The notes: a model not told the origin generated them from the letters alone. 64,000 nt of DNA from Methanothrix sp. (GCF_030055635.1 NZ_JASFYM010000001.1:1-64000); one strand, 5' to 3'. Shown: positions 24,759-34,188, numbered from the stretch's first letter. Made by a program: numbers and translations.

Positions 24759-25431
24759 ATGCATGATGTCTCTCAGGCTCCCTGCCGGTTCTCTGGAGGA
24801 GCACATCGTACAGCCTATCCCAGTTGAGTGTCGTCGCGACACAGCCTGCTGTGGTCAGCGGGACACCTATGGCCGGTATTCCATGGCTGTGGCACATGAT
24901 GAGCCCCTCCTTTATCTCCATCTCGCATCCCACGCCGACTATGCCCTTCGGATGGTACCTCTGGATGATGCGCTTTATAAAACTCGATCCCGGAACAACA
25001 AAAAACCTGTACCCTCTTGACTCAGCGAGCCTCTTCGCCTCAGCTATCCCGCACCTGCCGCATCCCACGCATGTTATCCCCTCAGGCGTGAGCTTTGCAG
25101 GGCAATCAACAGATCGAAGGCACTGGGGCATGAAGACGAACCTCTCCCCAACAGGAGTGGCATAGAACTTGCCCCTGTTGATGTAGTTCATCAGCGATAT
25201 CCCGACATCATCCACGATCTTGTCGTCCGCACGGGCCAGCCAGAATATCGCCTTGACGAAGCTCTCAAGGAGGCTTATGCCTATGAGCATCGGCCTGGCC
25301 AGGAAATAACGCCCGGTCCTGAAGGAGATGCCGACGAGCAGCGCGATGATGAGCGAGAGGAGAAGTGAGATTATAAGAGCGAGCACAACTGCCTTCCCAA
25401 CAAGCAGGTAAACCTGATCGACGTAATTCAT
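24757..25431 (-). CDS. DUF116-family membrane-anchored cysteine-rich protein
   Basis: The 224-residue protein has two N-terminal transmembrane helices and a cytoplasmic domain with the DUF116 cysteine pattern CLRSVDCPA, CVGCGRCGI, GVGCEMEI and TAGCVATT, which could bind Fe-S. The family is common in methanogens and anaerobic bacteria; its function is not established. ATG 25431 follows a TATA-like AGATTAATATTACG, giving a short leader. An IS605-type right-end motif begins at its stop codon. Confidence 0.8.
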   Translation of the reverse strand: MNYVDQVYLLVGKAVVLALIISLLLSLIIALLVGISFRTGRYFLARPMLIGISLLESFVKAIFWLARADDKIVDDVGISLMNYINRGKFYATPVGERFVFMPQCLRSVDCPAKLTPEGITCVGCGRCGIAEAKRLAESRGYRFFVVPGSSFIKRIIQRYHPKGIVGVGCEMEIKEGLIMCHSHGIPAIGVPLTTAGCVATTLNWDRLYDVLLQRTGREPERHHA

Positions 25432-25575
25432 CGGGCAAGTCTTGGATATACGTAATATTAATCTTACTTCGCATGAAGTCGTATCAAAGCTCGATGCGAT
25501 AGGCGATCTCGCAGTGCCTATGGGTTCCTGAGATCACCAGGCTGCTGTGTAGGGCAGCCTGTTATGACACAGGTT

Positions 25576-26340
25576 CTATGATACCGGTACCCTCCTGGAT
25601 CTGCAGCTCCCGCCACCCAGCAAACACACGACCAGGGATGCGAGGAGCACAGCCATCACCCCAGTCAGAAATATGCCGTCGAATATGCCTGCTCCGCCTA
25701 TCGAGAGTGCCAGAGGTCTTGGGTACGCGGATGGAGGGGCAAGGGCTGGGAGAACCCCTGGTGTGAGCAGGTTCATCACATCCGCGCCCAGAAGGGTGCC
25801 GATCGATCCGCTGATATAAGCGATCGCCGGCGCGGTTCTGTACCCTCTGCAGAGGATTACTGCTACCAGTGCAGCCGATACCGGAGGTACATAAACTGGA
25901 AGAGTTATGCCCACATTCGGTACCGGCTCTGCCATCGTGTACGTGATGAATGCTACGACCACTGCTCCAAAGATGGCTGTGGAGATCGGAGCTCTCCGCC
26001 GCCTGAGCAGATCGATGCTTATGAGAACCGGCACAATGCATCCGCCGACGTTGACCAGGAGACGCACCGGATGGAAGCTCACAGGGATATCGGAAGGAAT
26101 CGCGTTCATCATATCGATCATGAACGCCGGATAGGTTGTTATAACACCGCTGTGCAGCGGGATGTCTATCATGCTTCCGATTATCGAGCCGAAGACCATC
26201 AGGCTCGCATGCCAGTGGCCGAATCCGATCTGCTCGAACGCCTCCTCGGTGATGCGTATGAACAGGTATATGAATATAAGAGGGAGGGCCAGCAGCAGGA
26301 TTACGAGGAGCAGGAGGAAGGGGATCATCAGCTCCAGCAT
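25576..26340 (-). CDS. DUF1614-family membrane protein
   Basis: A 254-residue polytopic membrane protein with seven to eight predicted helices and the family feature GSMIDIPLHSG followed by VNVGGCIVPVLIS. Function is unknown. ATG 26340 is 10 bases downstream of the AMMECR1 stop and has a GTGATGAG ribosome-binding site, so the two genes form an operon. No ligand residues beyond the conserved glycines can be assigned. Confidence 0.75.
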   Translation of the reverse strand: MLELMIPFLLLLVILLLALPLIFIYLFIRITEEAFEQIGFGHWHASLMVFGSIIGSMIDIPLHSGVITTYPAFMIDMMNAIPSDIPVSFHPVRLLVNVGGCIVPVLISIDLLRRRRAPISTAIFGAVVVAFITYTMAEPVPNVGITLPVYVPPVSAALVAVILCRGYRTAPAIAYISGSIGTLLGADVMNLLTPGVLPALAPPSAYPRPLALSIGGAGIFDGIFLTGVMAVLLASLVVCLLGGGSCRSRRVPVS

Positions 26341-26350
26341 TGCTCATCAC

Positions 26351-26956
26351 TCATTGTGTATCGCATGCGGGCAGCCTCTTCTCGATCACATCGCCATTCG
26401 GGGTGGTCTCTGAGAATATCTGGGCCTCGAAGCACTCCACGACAGTATCATCATCGAGCCATGCGTCAACCGGAAGCCCGGCCTTCAGGCATGTCTGGCA
26501 CAAAAAGTCCACCGAATCGAAGCCGTACTCTGTCGCGACCTGGGGCAGGAGCAGTCCGGAGCACATGCCCCTGGTGACGATCAGCCCGTGCCTCCCGATC
26601 TGGACCCGCTCAGGCAGCGTTTTTTTATCGCCATCGATCACCTGGGGCTCCGTGAGCACCGTCACCTCTATCGTTATGTCATCGAGCTCCTCCGGGCGTA
26701 CCCTGGGAAACCTTGGATCTCTCGTGCCGGCGTTTATCGCGGAATCCACAATCGCCCTTCCAAGCGGGAGGACTGCCCTGGGATAGCCTATGCACCCACG
26801 CAGCTCTCCGTTCTTCTCAAGGGTCACGAAAACGCCCCGCCTCTCATCGAAGACTCCATGCAGATACGGATTTATGATCTCCTTCCTTTTGACGTAAGCC
26901 GTCAGCGCCTCCCTGGCCAGCCTGACCGCCCTCCTTCCTTCCTCCAGTGTGAGCAT
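26351..26956 (-). CDS. AMMECR1-domain protein
   Basis: The 201-residue single-domain AMMECR1 protein carries the invariant LRGCIGYP motif, the DPRFPRVRPEEL segment and a C-terminal GDVIEKRL tail. Biochemical function is unknown; in some archaea it is fused to a MEMO domain. ATG 26956 fits a promoter with AGATTTTAAT about 28 bases upstream, so it is probably leaderless; GTG 26974 in frame is less likely. It heads an operon with the DUF1614 gene. Confidence 0.88.
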   Translation of the reverse strand: MLTLEEGRRAVRLAREALTAYVKRKEIINPYLHGVFDERRGVFVTLEKNGELRGCIGYPRAVLPLGRAIVDSAINAGTRDPRFPRVRPEELDDITIEVTVLTEPQVIDGDKKTLPERVQIGRHGLIVTRGMCSGLLLPQVATEYGFDSVDFLCQTCLKAGLPVDAWLDDDTVVECFEAQIFSETTPNGDVIEKRLPACDTQ

Positions 26957-27124
26957 GAACAGGGATTGACACACATCGGATTAAAATCTTGTGAACTGGT
27001 TGGAGCAGCATGCCTCTTGTTGCACAAACGATTGCGGTGGAGCACACAGATACAAATGAGTATTCCAAAACCCATATTTTGATGTGATGCTTTTGATAAA
27101 AATATGCTGCGACATGGACCGCTC

Positions 27125-27244
27125 TTGCTGTGTTGGATATCCCTTCGAGATAACATCTCTTGATTTCGATTCTGCTCTATTCCCCACGTGTTCCTGAAAT
27201 TGTCTCCAGGTTGCGGATTTTCATGGCTTATCCAACACAGCAAC
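27125..27244. mobile_element. 120-bp inverted-repeat element
   Basis: Perfect 15-bp inverted ends (TTGCTGTGTTGGATA and its complement) enclose about 90 bp between the AMMECR1 gene and serS. No coding capacity and no clear target duplication are seen, although GCTCTT recurs at both sides. It resembles a MITE of a different family from the GGCTCAT elements. The rest of this 341-bp gap holds an AT-rich tail (about 27262-27292) that likely terminates the serS operon. Confidence 0.6.
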
Positions 27245-27297
27245 TGCTCTTGTACAGAATGAAAATATAAATACTAAAATAAAATATGGCTTCGGGG

Positions 27298-28800
27298 TCA
27301 GAGGAACCTGAATCCCCTTGGCATCTCACCGAACCTCTTCCGGAACTCCTCTGGCCAGTTCTCCGGATCCAGACCCTTCTGTCCGAGGAAGACGCTCGTC
27401 CACCTCTCAAGACCAACTCCACTGCACCCGCTCCACAGGCTCTCTCCGCTCTGCGACTTCACAGAGAACCCCTTCGGGTACTTCTCCCCGTTCACAGAGA
27501 GGTTCTGGAACTCGATCCAGTTGCCGCTGTACGGGAGCAGCGCCTCGTAGTCTATTGTGCCGGCCCCCTCCATCTCGGCTAGGCCTGTCCTGCCCTCCTG
27601 CGCCATGAACCATGGAGTGACCCAGGCCATGCGCCAGCGCAGCTCCAGTATCTCCTCGAAGATGTGCCTGTACCTCTCCTTGAGCCGCTCCGCCTCCTCC
27701 AGGACCTGCTGCTTCGTGCCCAGCCATACGATCTCGATCCTGTGGAACTCGTCGACGCGCTCTATGCCATGGATGCCTCCGGACTCGTATCTGTGGCTCG
27801 TTCCGGACCTGTCGAACACCCTTATGGGCAGCTCATCGTTCGGGAGCGTGGCCCCCTGGAGGAAGACCCAGAATGTGGGGCACTGAGCATAGCACATCCC
27901 GCCGATCGGGTAGTCGATCTTCTCCTTTATCAGATCGAGCGGAATCTCATGAGTAACCTTGTAGTAATCGATGACCTCCTCCCAGAACGCCGGGTCCCTG
28001 CTCTTCGGAGGGCACACGTAGTAGATCTCAGGGTATACCCCCTGGGCATGCCCGCTCCTCTTCCACACATCCCATGTGTCGAGCTTGGGGAATATCATCT
28101 CCCTGTATCCGAGAGGCACAAGAATCTCCTCGAGAACGATCCTCTCGAAGGTCCTGAAGAGATGCGTCGACTGCGGGCCGTGTATCCACTGGCCCCTCGC
28201 GGATCCGTGCTTTATCCATCCCCGTTTTAACATCTCCTGCGTGGGATCGCCACTGAATTTGATCTCCCTCGGCGGGCTCTCCCAGAGCAGCTCCCAGTGC
28301 TCGGCCTTTCCGCCGTAGCTCTGGAGCTTCTCCTCGAGCAGATTGACGATCCTGTCAGGGATGCGGTTCTCGAGCATCCAGGTCCATCCGCGCTTAGGAT
28401 CCTCGACGCCCAGAAGGAGCGTGAGGCGCCCATCCTCGTATCTCGACTCCTTCACATAGGGGATCCTGTGGGTTATCGGGCGATCTGACTCGATCTCTAT
28501 CTCGAACCTGCTGACATCTATACCCCTTATCCCCAGCCTGTGCTTTCTGCCGAGCAGATCTGCCAGCGGTTTTCTGAGCCTCAGAAGGGCATCATGCGCC
28601 CTCACATACCTGTCGCTCTCTATCGTTATCTCCAGACGGTCCTCCGCGATCCTCCAGAAAGCAACCCTAGCGCCCATGCCCTCAGGCGCGCCCTTCTTCA
28701 GGAGGTCCGCAGCCTGTTTCTCGAAGAACTCAGCGAGATCGCCCTCGGCCCTTGCGGCATCGCCGCTGAGCCTCAGGCTCGCCTCCAAGTGAAATCTCAT
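27298..28800 (-). CDS. serS: Seryl-tRNA synthetase, methanogen (type 2) form
   Basis: The rare SerRS class found almost only in methanogens. The 500-residue protein has the class-specific N-terminal domain (1-165), motif 1 near [17 protein letters not shown], motif 2 ([20 protein letters not shown]) with the extended FHRIEI loop, and motif 3 ([14 protein letters not shown]). The active-site zinc site uses Cys in [11 protein letters not shown]-type sequence and later ligands. ATG 28800 follows GGAGGT at 5 bases; the ATG at 28821 would overlap pcc1. It is the last gene of the rps15-recJ-pcc1-serS operon. Confidence 0.96.
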   Translation of the reverse strand: MRFHLEASLRLSGDAARAEGDLAEFFEKQAADLLKKGAPEGMGARVAFWRIAEDRLEITIESDRYVRAHDALLRLRKPLADLLGRKHRLGIRGIDVSRFEIEIESDRPITHRIPYVKESRYEDGRLTLLLGVEDPKRGWTWMLENRIPDRIVNLLEEKLQSYGGKAEHWELLWESPPREIKFSGDPTQEMLKRGWIKHGSARGQWIHGPQSTHLFRTFERIVLEEILVPLGYREMIFPKLDTWDVWKRSGHAQGVYPEIYYVCPPKSRDPAFWEEVIDYYKVTHEIPLDLIKEKIDYPIGGMCYAQCPTFWVFLQGATLPNDELPIRVFDRSGTSHRYESGGIHGIERVDEFHRIEIVWLGTKQQVLEEAERLKERYRHIFEEILELRWRMAWVTPWFMAQEGRTGLAEMEGAGTIDYEALLPYSGNWIEFQNLSVNGEKYPKGFSVKSQSGESLWSGCSGVGLERWTSVFLGQKGLDPENWPEEFRKRFGEMPRGFRFL

Positions 28801-28801
28801 C

Positions 28802-29029
28802 TCAAACCTCCGAGGAGCCAATTGCCTCCTCAGCCACCTTGATGTTCATAAGCAGATCATCGACCGTGGACAGCACCGTGCCGATCCTCTCAGCGCTGAG
28901 CTCTATGGTCATCTCGTCATCATGCAGGGAGACCTTCATGCTGGGCAGGTTGTCCGGCTCCAGTGCCTCTGATATCTCGCGTGCATCGCTGCCTGAGAAG
29001 ATGAGCCTTACAGATATCATCGATATCAT
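28802..29029 (-). CDS. KEOPS complex subunit Pcc1
   Basis: The 75-residue Pcc1 is the dimerising subunit of KEOPS, which makes t6A at position 37 of ANN-decoding tRNAs. Family features are an alpha/beta fold with [57 protein letters not shown] 29029 overlaps the recJ stop by 4 bases (ATGA), and a second ATG at 29020 is possible. In archaea pcc1 often sits next to rps15 and recJ, as here. Confidence 0.85.
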   Translation of the reverse strand: MISMISVRLIFSGSDAREISEALEPDNLPSMKVSLHDDEMTIELSAERIGTVLSTVDDLLMNIKVAEEAIGSSEV

Positions 29030-30309
29030 CGCTTCAGCTGGCCACCGATGATCTCGTTCAGCTTCAGGAGAAACTGCTCTTCGGTGCCGGGCGGTATCGA
29101 GGCGCCGCTTGCTATGCTGTGCCCTCCGCCCTTTCCGCCAACGCTCTCCGCGGCCTGTCTCAGCGCCACCGACAGGTCCAGCCCCCTTCTTATAAGGGGC
29201 CTGTTGCCCCTGGCGGAGACCCTGACGGTGCCATCTCTGTTGTTCAGAACTACGAGCGGTTTGTCGGTGTACAGATACCTTATGCCGAGACCCGCTATGA
29301 CCCCGCCGCCGTGGAGGTTCTCTGCTATCAGGTACCTTATGTTCTCCATCTCCTTATTGTTCCTGCGGAGCAGATCGATGCCCGCGAGGATCTCCTTTCT
29401 GTAATCCTCTGCGATCCTTCTCGCCTCAGGGAGCGCAGAACTGTCCCGCAGACAGAGCGTCAGGCCGACTCCAGGCCTCTCAAGCCGGCCGCACGCGTTC
29501 AGGAGGAGAACGAGCTCGAAGGCGTTCTCGACCACCTCTCTCTTCAGCCGTATCGCCTCTCCAATCACAGAATCCGCAGCAAAGCTCCCCTGCATGAGAA
29601 GCTTGAGAACCAGCGCGGTTGATAGCCTCGTGAGCGATTCGCCTCTGAGATCCTCCACCTTCCCATCAACGCCGACCTCTCTCAGGAACGCCCTCACTCT
29701 TTCTGGATCTCCTGTGAAGTCGAGCAGCGGCTCGATGGAGCGCTCGAAGACCTTCGAGATCTCGCCATCCTCTGCCATCTTGAGCCCCGGGCGCACCTCG
29801 ACAGCTCCCGCGGCCAGCCCCTCCTCCAGTATGAGCCTGTTCGCGCCGATCATCGCCTGCCTGTCGCCTATCGCGCCCACAAGCGCAAGCCCTGCGAGGT
29901 CCCTGTTATCCCCCATCTTTCTCACGACAGAGTAAACGACACCTGACGCGCTCATCTCAAATGCCCCGTCGATGCCGAAGTTGTGGGGGTTGAGGGAAAC
30001 GCAGTCGAGAGAGCCGACAGGCCTGTGATGGTCGAGCACAAAGACCTCGCCCTTTATTCCCGATACCACATCAGGCTGGCCGCTGCCCATGTCGCAGAAC
30101 ACTATCGGCGGCTCAAGGTCCTCAACAATATCCGCACTCAGACGCTGCGTCAGCCTGGCCTGGAACGGAATCCCGGAGCGAGCGAGAGCGTTGCAGATCA
30201 GGCCTGCAGATGATATGCCATCAGCGTCATCATGTGAGACCACGACGACCCTGTCGCACTGGAGAACTGCCCTAGCTACGGACTCTGCGGCTTTCTCGAA
30301 CGCCTTCAT
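29026..30309 (-). CDS. Archaeal RecJ-like DHH exonuclease (GAN type)
   Basis: Archaeal RecJ homologues bind GINS in the replisome. The 427-residue protein has the DHH motifs in order: VVVSHDDADGISSAG, IVFCDMGSG, VFVLDHHRP, GAIGDRQ, and the DHHA1 motif GGKGGGHSIASG near the C-terminus. Catalytic aspartates are present, so nuclease activity is expected. It starts one base after rps15 and overlaps pcc1 by 4 bases. The conserved S15-RecJ-Pcc1 order supports replication and translation-linked expression. Confidence 0.93.
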   Translation of the reverse strand: MKAFEKAAESVARAVLQCDRVVVVSHDDADGISSAGLICNALARSGIPFQARLTQRLSADIVEDLEPPIVFCDMGSGQPDVVSGIKGEVFVLDHHRPVGSLDCVSLNPHNFGIDGAFEMSASGVVYSVVRKMGDNRDLAGLALVGAIGDRQAMIGANRLILEEGLAAGAVEVRPGLKMAEDGEISKVFERSIEPLLDFTGDPERVRAFLREVGVDGKVEDLRGESLTRLSTALVLKLLMQGSFAADSVIGEAIRLKREVVENAFELVLLLNACGRLERPGVGLTLCLRDSSALPEARRIAEDYRKEILAGIDLLRRNNKEMENIRYLIAENLHGGGVIAGLGIRYLYTDKPLVVLNNRDGTVRVSARGNRPLIRRGLDLSVALRQAAESVGGKGGGHSIASGASIPPGTEEQFLLKLNEIIGGQLKR

Positions 30310-30310
30310 A

Positions 30311-30823
30311 TCACTGCTTTGATGATATCTGAATCTCCGCGGCCTCAGGCCTGTAATCCCATGTGGCCGGCAGCCTGCCGACCCGCTTGTAGTACTTCAC
30401 GAGCCTGCGGATCTTGCTCTCAACGAGCTGGAGGGCCCTCTTGTTGTGTATGTCCTTTGTCTTTGGAAGCCTGCCCCCGCTCGTGTCGCTCACAGCACCC
30501 CTCGGTAGAGCTCTGAGGAGGTGCCGCCTCAGTCCAAGCGCCTTTCTCATCAGGTTGCTCAGATCCTCAGGTATCTCCGGCAGCGCGTTCCTCTCCCTGA
30601 GGAAGCTGCTCAGGCTCTTTCCGAGGATCATCTTGACATTCGGCACGCCATACTGATCCCTGAGCGTGAGCCCGATCATCGCAGTCGACATCCCCCTCTC
30701 ATGGAGGGTCATTATGGTCTTCTCGAGCTCCTCCTTGCTCACATCACACCACTCAGGCAGCTTGTCCACCAGCGGTGGTCTCGATCTCGATGAACCCTTC
30801 TTACGACTATGCATTCTGGCCAT
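30311..30823 (-). CDS. rps15: Small-subunit ribosomal protein S15 (uS15), archaeal form
   Basis: The 170-residue archaeal/eukaryotic S15 has the N-terminal extension MARMHSRKKGSSRSR and the core LRDQYGVPNVKMILGKS and DIHNKRALQLVESKIRRLVKYYKRVGRLP. It is the first gene of the operon, with the promoter in the 30824-31178 gap. Length is about 15-20 residues over the usual archaeal protein because of the C-terminal tail after PATWDYRPEAAEIQIS. Confidence 0.97.
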   Translation of the reverse strand: MARMHSRKKGSSRSRPPLVDKLPEWCDVSKEELEKTIMTLHERGMSTAMIGLTLRDQYGVPNVKMILGKSLSSFLRERNALPEIPEDLSNLMRKALGLRRHLLRALPRGAVSDTSGGRLPKTKDIHNKRALQLVESKIRRLVKYYKRVGRLPATWDYRPEAAEIQISSKQ

Positions 30824-30953
30824 TTCAAATCCTCATCATACAATAAGTGCGAAGGCAGAAGGATCATCGTAACTCAGGATAAAAAGCTTGCGCCGTTCGC
30901 AGCGGATGCGGTGAGAAATGTATGTGGGAGATGGCAGCGAGCCATTTTCAGGT

Positions 30954-31065
30954 GGCTCATGGGGTCGAATCGCTGGATATGCGAACTCTGGTGAATCCAA
31001 TCAATGGCAGTAGGCTCCGTCTCTTTCTACGAGATTACCGTTCCGCTGAATCACCGGTATGAGCC
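30954..31065 (-). mobile_element. MITE-like element, GGCTCAT family, copy D
   Basis: The 112-bp unit starts GGCTCATGGGGTCGAATCG and ends GAATCACCGGTATGAGCC; in reverse orientation it aligns with copy A. It is flanked by TTTCAGGT and TCTCAGGT, an 8-bp direct repeat with one mismatch. It lies in the otherwise featureless gap between the rps15 promoter region and the DUF357 gene (30824-31178). Confidence 0.72.
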
Positions 31066-31178
31066 TCTCAGGTTGTACACTTGCATCGAGCTGGAGCATT
31101 CGATTCAGGAGGCACATCCCTTAACACCGGTCCCTGTGGTCGATCCTGGCGATCAGCCATCACATGCTGAGAGCCGTG

Positions 31179-31415
31179 TCAGCCTTTTATCATTCCCAGC
31201 TCCTCGCCGATCTCGAGCCACGCCCAGGCCCAGATGACCGCCTCGAATGCCCGGATGAGATCCCCTCTTTCAAGAAAGTACCTCGCGTCGCTGATGTAGG
31301 CCTTTATGTTTATCAGAAATCTCTCGTCGCCTCTGCATCTCGAGAGCCTCTCATCGGCCCTCGCGAGCCACTTCTCGGTCTCGCCTCTGAGTTCAGATGC
31401 AAGATCTCCGGTCAA
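31179..31415 (-). CDS. DUF357-family helical protein
   Basis: A 78-residue all-helical protein with the family pattern ADERLSRC, YISDARYFLERGDLIRAFEAVIWAWAWLEIGEELG. DUF357 proteins are archaeal and of unknown function, often next to nucleotide or replication genes. The start is TTG 31415, whose TTGA overlaps the hpt TGA by 4 bases, so it is translationally coupled to hpt. Confidence 0.8.
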   Translation of the reverse strand: MTGDLASELRGETEKWLARADERLSRCRGDERFLINIKAYISDARYFLERGDLIRAFEAVIWAWAWLEIGEELGMIKG

Positions 31416-31990
31416 GACCTGAACGAGACCTCCTCCACCCTGAATACACGCCTCTCATCCACATCAACCCTCACCATGGTCTTGAGCGGGTAACCGGCAG
31501 ATCTCACACGCTCAGCACCATCGCCCCTCTCGATCACAACAACAGCATCCCTGATCACAGCGCCTGCAGCCTCCAGGGCCTTCATAACCGCGAGGGCTGT
31601 GCCTCCGGTGCTCACAACGTCATCCACGAATATCACGCGATCTCCTTTTTTTATTCCGTTGAGATATATCTTCGATTTGGAGTAGCCTGTGACCTGGCTG
31701 ACCTCTATCTCCCCGGGCAGTCCGTACATCTTCTTGCGGATTATCACGAGCGGTATGTCTGTCACAAGTGAGAGCGCTCCGCCAATTGGGATTCCCATCG
31801 CCTCAACGGTGACTATCTTGTCGACATCCAGATCTGCGATCCTGATTATGTGACAGACGACCTCTCTTATCAGCTCAGGTCTCGTCTCCGGAACCCCATC
31901 TGTTATAGGATGGATGAAGTAGTTGTAATCCCCTCTCTTGAACACGGGCGCATCGTAGAGCGACCTCTTCAGTATCTCGAGCAAAGCCAA
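31412..31990 (-). CDS. hpt: Hypoxanthine/guanine phosphoribosyltransferase, archaeal type
   Basis: Type I phosphoribosyltransferase that salvages purine bases with PRPP. Features: KRGDYNYFIHPITDGVP near the N-terminus, VEAMGIPIGGALSL, KKMYGLPGEIEVSQVTGY and the PRPP loop VIFVDDVVSTGGTALAVM. They match the archaeal HGPRTase group; adenine specificity cannot be excluded. The start is TTG 31990 behind GGAGGCG. GTTTAAAGTC upstream is a possible TATA box. It is co-transcribed with the DUF357 gene. Confidence 0.85.
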   Translation of the reverse strand: MALLEILKRSLYDAPVFKRGDYNYFIHPITDGVPETRPELIREVVCHIIRIADLDVDKIVTVEAMGIPIGGALSLVTDIPLVIIRKKMYGLPGEIEVSQVTGYSKSKIYLNGIKKGDRVIFVDDVVSTGGTALAVMKALEAAGAVIRDAVVVIERGDGAERVRSAGYPLKTMVRVDVDERRVFRVEEVSFRS

Positions 31991-32116
31991 ACGCCTCCAT
32001 GCACCGTAGCGCGCATGACTTTAAACGGTTTTGGGCCCCGGTTCAGATCTTTGATGCTGGTATTCAATCTGCTACTGCCTGGCGAATCCCTGTGAATCGG
32101 CAGAGCTGCAACCTCA

Positions 32117-32231
32117 GGTCGTGTACTCGTATCACTGGATGGAAATTCAGGAATCAGCATTCTCAGGCACAACATATCACAAATCCTGCGAGGTCGCATG
32201 CTGCTGGGTTCAATGATATGAGTACACGACC
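32117..32231. mobile_element. MITE-like element with GGTCGTGTACTC ends
   Basis: The 115-bp unit begins GGTCGTGTACTCGTATCA and ends TGATATGAGTACACGACC (17 of 18 positions complementary). It is flanked by CAACCTCA and CAGCCTCA, an 8-bp direct repeat with one mismatch. The interior has no coding capacity. It occupies part of the 390-bp gap 31991-32380, otherwise empty except for the two divergent promoters. Confidence 0.78.
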
Positions 32232-32380
32232 CAGCCTCACAGAAGGAGTAAAGTCGATCGCTGCCGCTTGGGCTCACCAGAGCTCTCGTCATCGACTATC
32301 CTACGGGACTCCGCCTTTCCGGATCAAAGATAATTTAAAGATAAACATCCGACATGCTCACTGCAGAGCCGGGGAGTAGC

Positions 32381-33007
32381 ATGAGCACAGCGACGTTTCT
32401 CAGAGTTATCCTCATTCTCCTGATCATAGCTTCTGCTGCGCATGGATCTCCCGGAAACAGCTACCATGAGGAGTACACGAACGTTCTCAGGGTCGCGGGC
32501 ACGGGGCTCATCGATATCAGCACATCCGCCGTGGACAGGAGATCCGGGCTGGAGTACTACAACGTGATGTACGGCGAGGGCGACTTTGAGATGGACTCCA
32601 CAAATGAGATATCCACAGCGCCCTCAGCCAGATCTGCCCCCACAAACCTCACCGACACGACGCGCATGACGTATCTCGGCTCGGTACCGCTCGTCGGATT
32701 CAAGGTCATAAAATCCAGGTCGATATACGGCGGGATAGGAGCGGAGATCCAGGAGAGCTTCGCGGTGACGGAGATGGACCGGATACAGAGGACATTCTTC
32801 GGATCTAGGAACCCGTGCGATGCCATCTCGATGGATGTCTCAGCGAGCTTCAACGGCACATGGACAACGGATGCCGCATGGCACAAGATCTTCGAGAAGA
32901 GAGTTCGCGATCACACGAGCTTCCAGGGCAGGTTTGATGTGAAGAAGCTGCTCAAGATACAGGAGAGCGGCCGCCCTCAGCCCAGGTTCAGCGGGATCGA
33001 CTTCTGA
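32381..33007 (+). CDS. Secreted protein of unknown function
   Basis: The 208-residue protein has a signal peptide (MSTATFLRVILILLIIASAA) and a mature domain rich in short beta strands and Asn/Ser, with several sequons. Segments such as VLRVAGTGLIDISTSAVDRR and a SRSIYGGIGAEIQESF turn resemble regions of the large surface protein at 42354-48107 in style, though homology is not shown. ATG 32381 follows GGGGAG. No domain is recognised; a secreted envelope role is inferred from the signal peptide alone. Confidence 0.65.
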   Translation: MSTATFLRVILILLIIASAAHGSPGNSYHEEYTNVLRVAGTGLIDISTSAVDRRSGLEYYNVMYGEGDFEMDSTNEISTAPSARSAPTNLTDTTRMTYLGSVPLVGFKVIKSRSIYGGIGAEIQESFAVTEMDRIQRTFFGSRNPCDAISMDVSASFNGTWTTDAAWHKIFEKRVRDHTSFQGRFDVKKLLKIQESGRPQPRFSGIDF

Positions 33008-33444
33008 GCGCCAGTTCCATGCCCTCGCGAGCCTGAATGTGCAGGATCAAATCCACTCGATGCCTATCAGGGCCGGTGATGTGGTGTGGAGCAGCTGGCT
33101 CTCTCGCCTGCTGACATCACCGATATCCTAAGCATCCAGAGCTGCAGAACCCATGAATCTCCATCCGCTGAGTTCTGATCGATTCAGGCTGTCCAGCAGT
33201 CCATGCTATTGGGACACGAGCAGATGGCCACGCCGGCTCCAGAACAGTGGCGCATGTCATCGCGCAGCATGCCGCTGAGCTCAGAGCATCATGCCGGCAG
33301 ATCTGCAGTTGCAGCGGATTTCTGTGAAATCATTCGGTGGCTGAGATTATGATCTTCCGGTTGACAATCACTTCAAACAAAAAGTTTTTATGAAATGGTA
33401 CAGATCATCAGTAAAGAGGGGTTACAGAAATTTGGTGAGTTGCC
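33008..33444. other. Gene-free stretch with promoter of the response-regulator gene
   Basis: I see no RNA gene, repeat or long reading frame here. Near the 3' end, AAAGTTTTTAT (about 33381-33391) is a possible TATA element about 55 bases before the response-regulator ATG; the region upstream is unremarkable GC-balanced sequence with many stops. Confidence 0.5.
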
Positions 33445-34188
33445 ATGGATAATCTCCGGCGGGTTCTTCTTGTTGAGGATAACGATGCCCATGCTGTGCT
33501 CATCCAGAGGATATTCGAGGAGAATGGATCGGCCTGGAGCGTCTCGCGCGTCTCGACCCTTGCAGAAGCTCTGAGGTTTCTTGATGAGAACAGGGAGCTA
33601 CCGCCGGATATTGTCATTGCGGACTACAGGCTGCCGGACGGCACAGGTCTCGATCTCACAAAAGGCGCTGGAAGCCCTGAGGATGTCGGTTTTCCTCTCA
33701 TAATACTGACAGGCGTGGGATCTGAGAAGCTTGCCGTGCAGACCATGAAGTCAGGTGCCATGGATTACGTCGTGAAGAGCTCTGACGATCTCCGCCAGCT
33801 ACCTTCAACTGCGAGCAGGATCCTGAAGGAGTGGAAGACCCTGATGGAGAGGAGGAGAACCGAGATGGAGATCGCAAAGTGCGTCTCAGATCTTGAGGCC
33901 GATAAACTGAACCTCGATGAGTTCATGGACAAGATCTCGCAGGACCTGGAAGAGGCTATAAGCACCATAAAGGAGACTAATGCTAGGATCAAAAACCGGC
34001 TCGGCAATAGCATCGATGACGAGACGCTCAACGATCTCTACAGGATCGAGAGCGCTGCTGATAGGGCTGGCATGCTCACCGACAAGCTCTTCGAGTACCT
34101 GCTGCCCCTGTACTTCGACAGCTCCCTCGTGAGGCTCTACATGCAGAACCTGGAGGAGCTGAAGAGCAAGAAGGATAGTGGACCGTAG
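33445..34188 (+). CDS. Response-regulator receiver protein with a helical C-terminal domain
   Basis: The receiver domain (1-125) has the acidic pair EDND, the phospho-acceptor Asp in VIADYRLPDGTG (about D55), the conserved Thr in LILTGVGS and the Lys in DYVVKSSD. Residues 130-247 are long helices (MERRRTEMEIAKCVSDLEAD, DEFMDKISQDLEEAISTIKE) arranged like a HisKA/DHp two-helix dimerisation module but with no phospho-acceptor His and no ATPase domain. It may bind a partner kinase such as the PAS kinase at 39052. GGTGAG lies 6 bases before the ATG. Confidence 0.8.
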   Translation: MDNLRRVLLVEDNDAHAVLIQRIFEENGSAWSVSRVSTLAEALRFLDENRELPPDIVIADYRLPDGTGLDLTKGAGSPEDVGFPLIILTGVGSEKLAVQTMKSGAMDYVVKSSDDLRQLPSTASRILKEWKTLMERRRTEMEIAKCVSDLEADKLNLDEFMDKISQDLEEAISTIKETNARIKNRLGNSIDDETLNDLYRIESAADRAGMLTDKLFEYLLPLYFDSSLVRLYMQNLEELKSKKDSGP

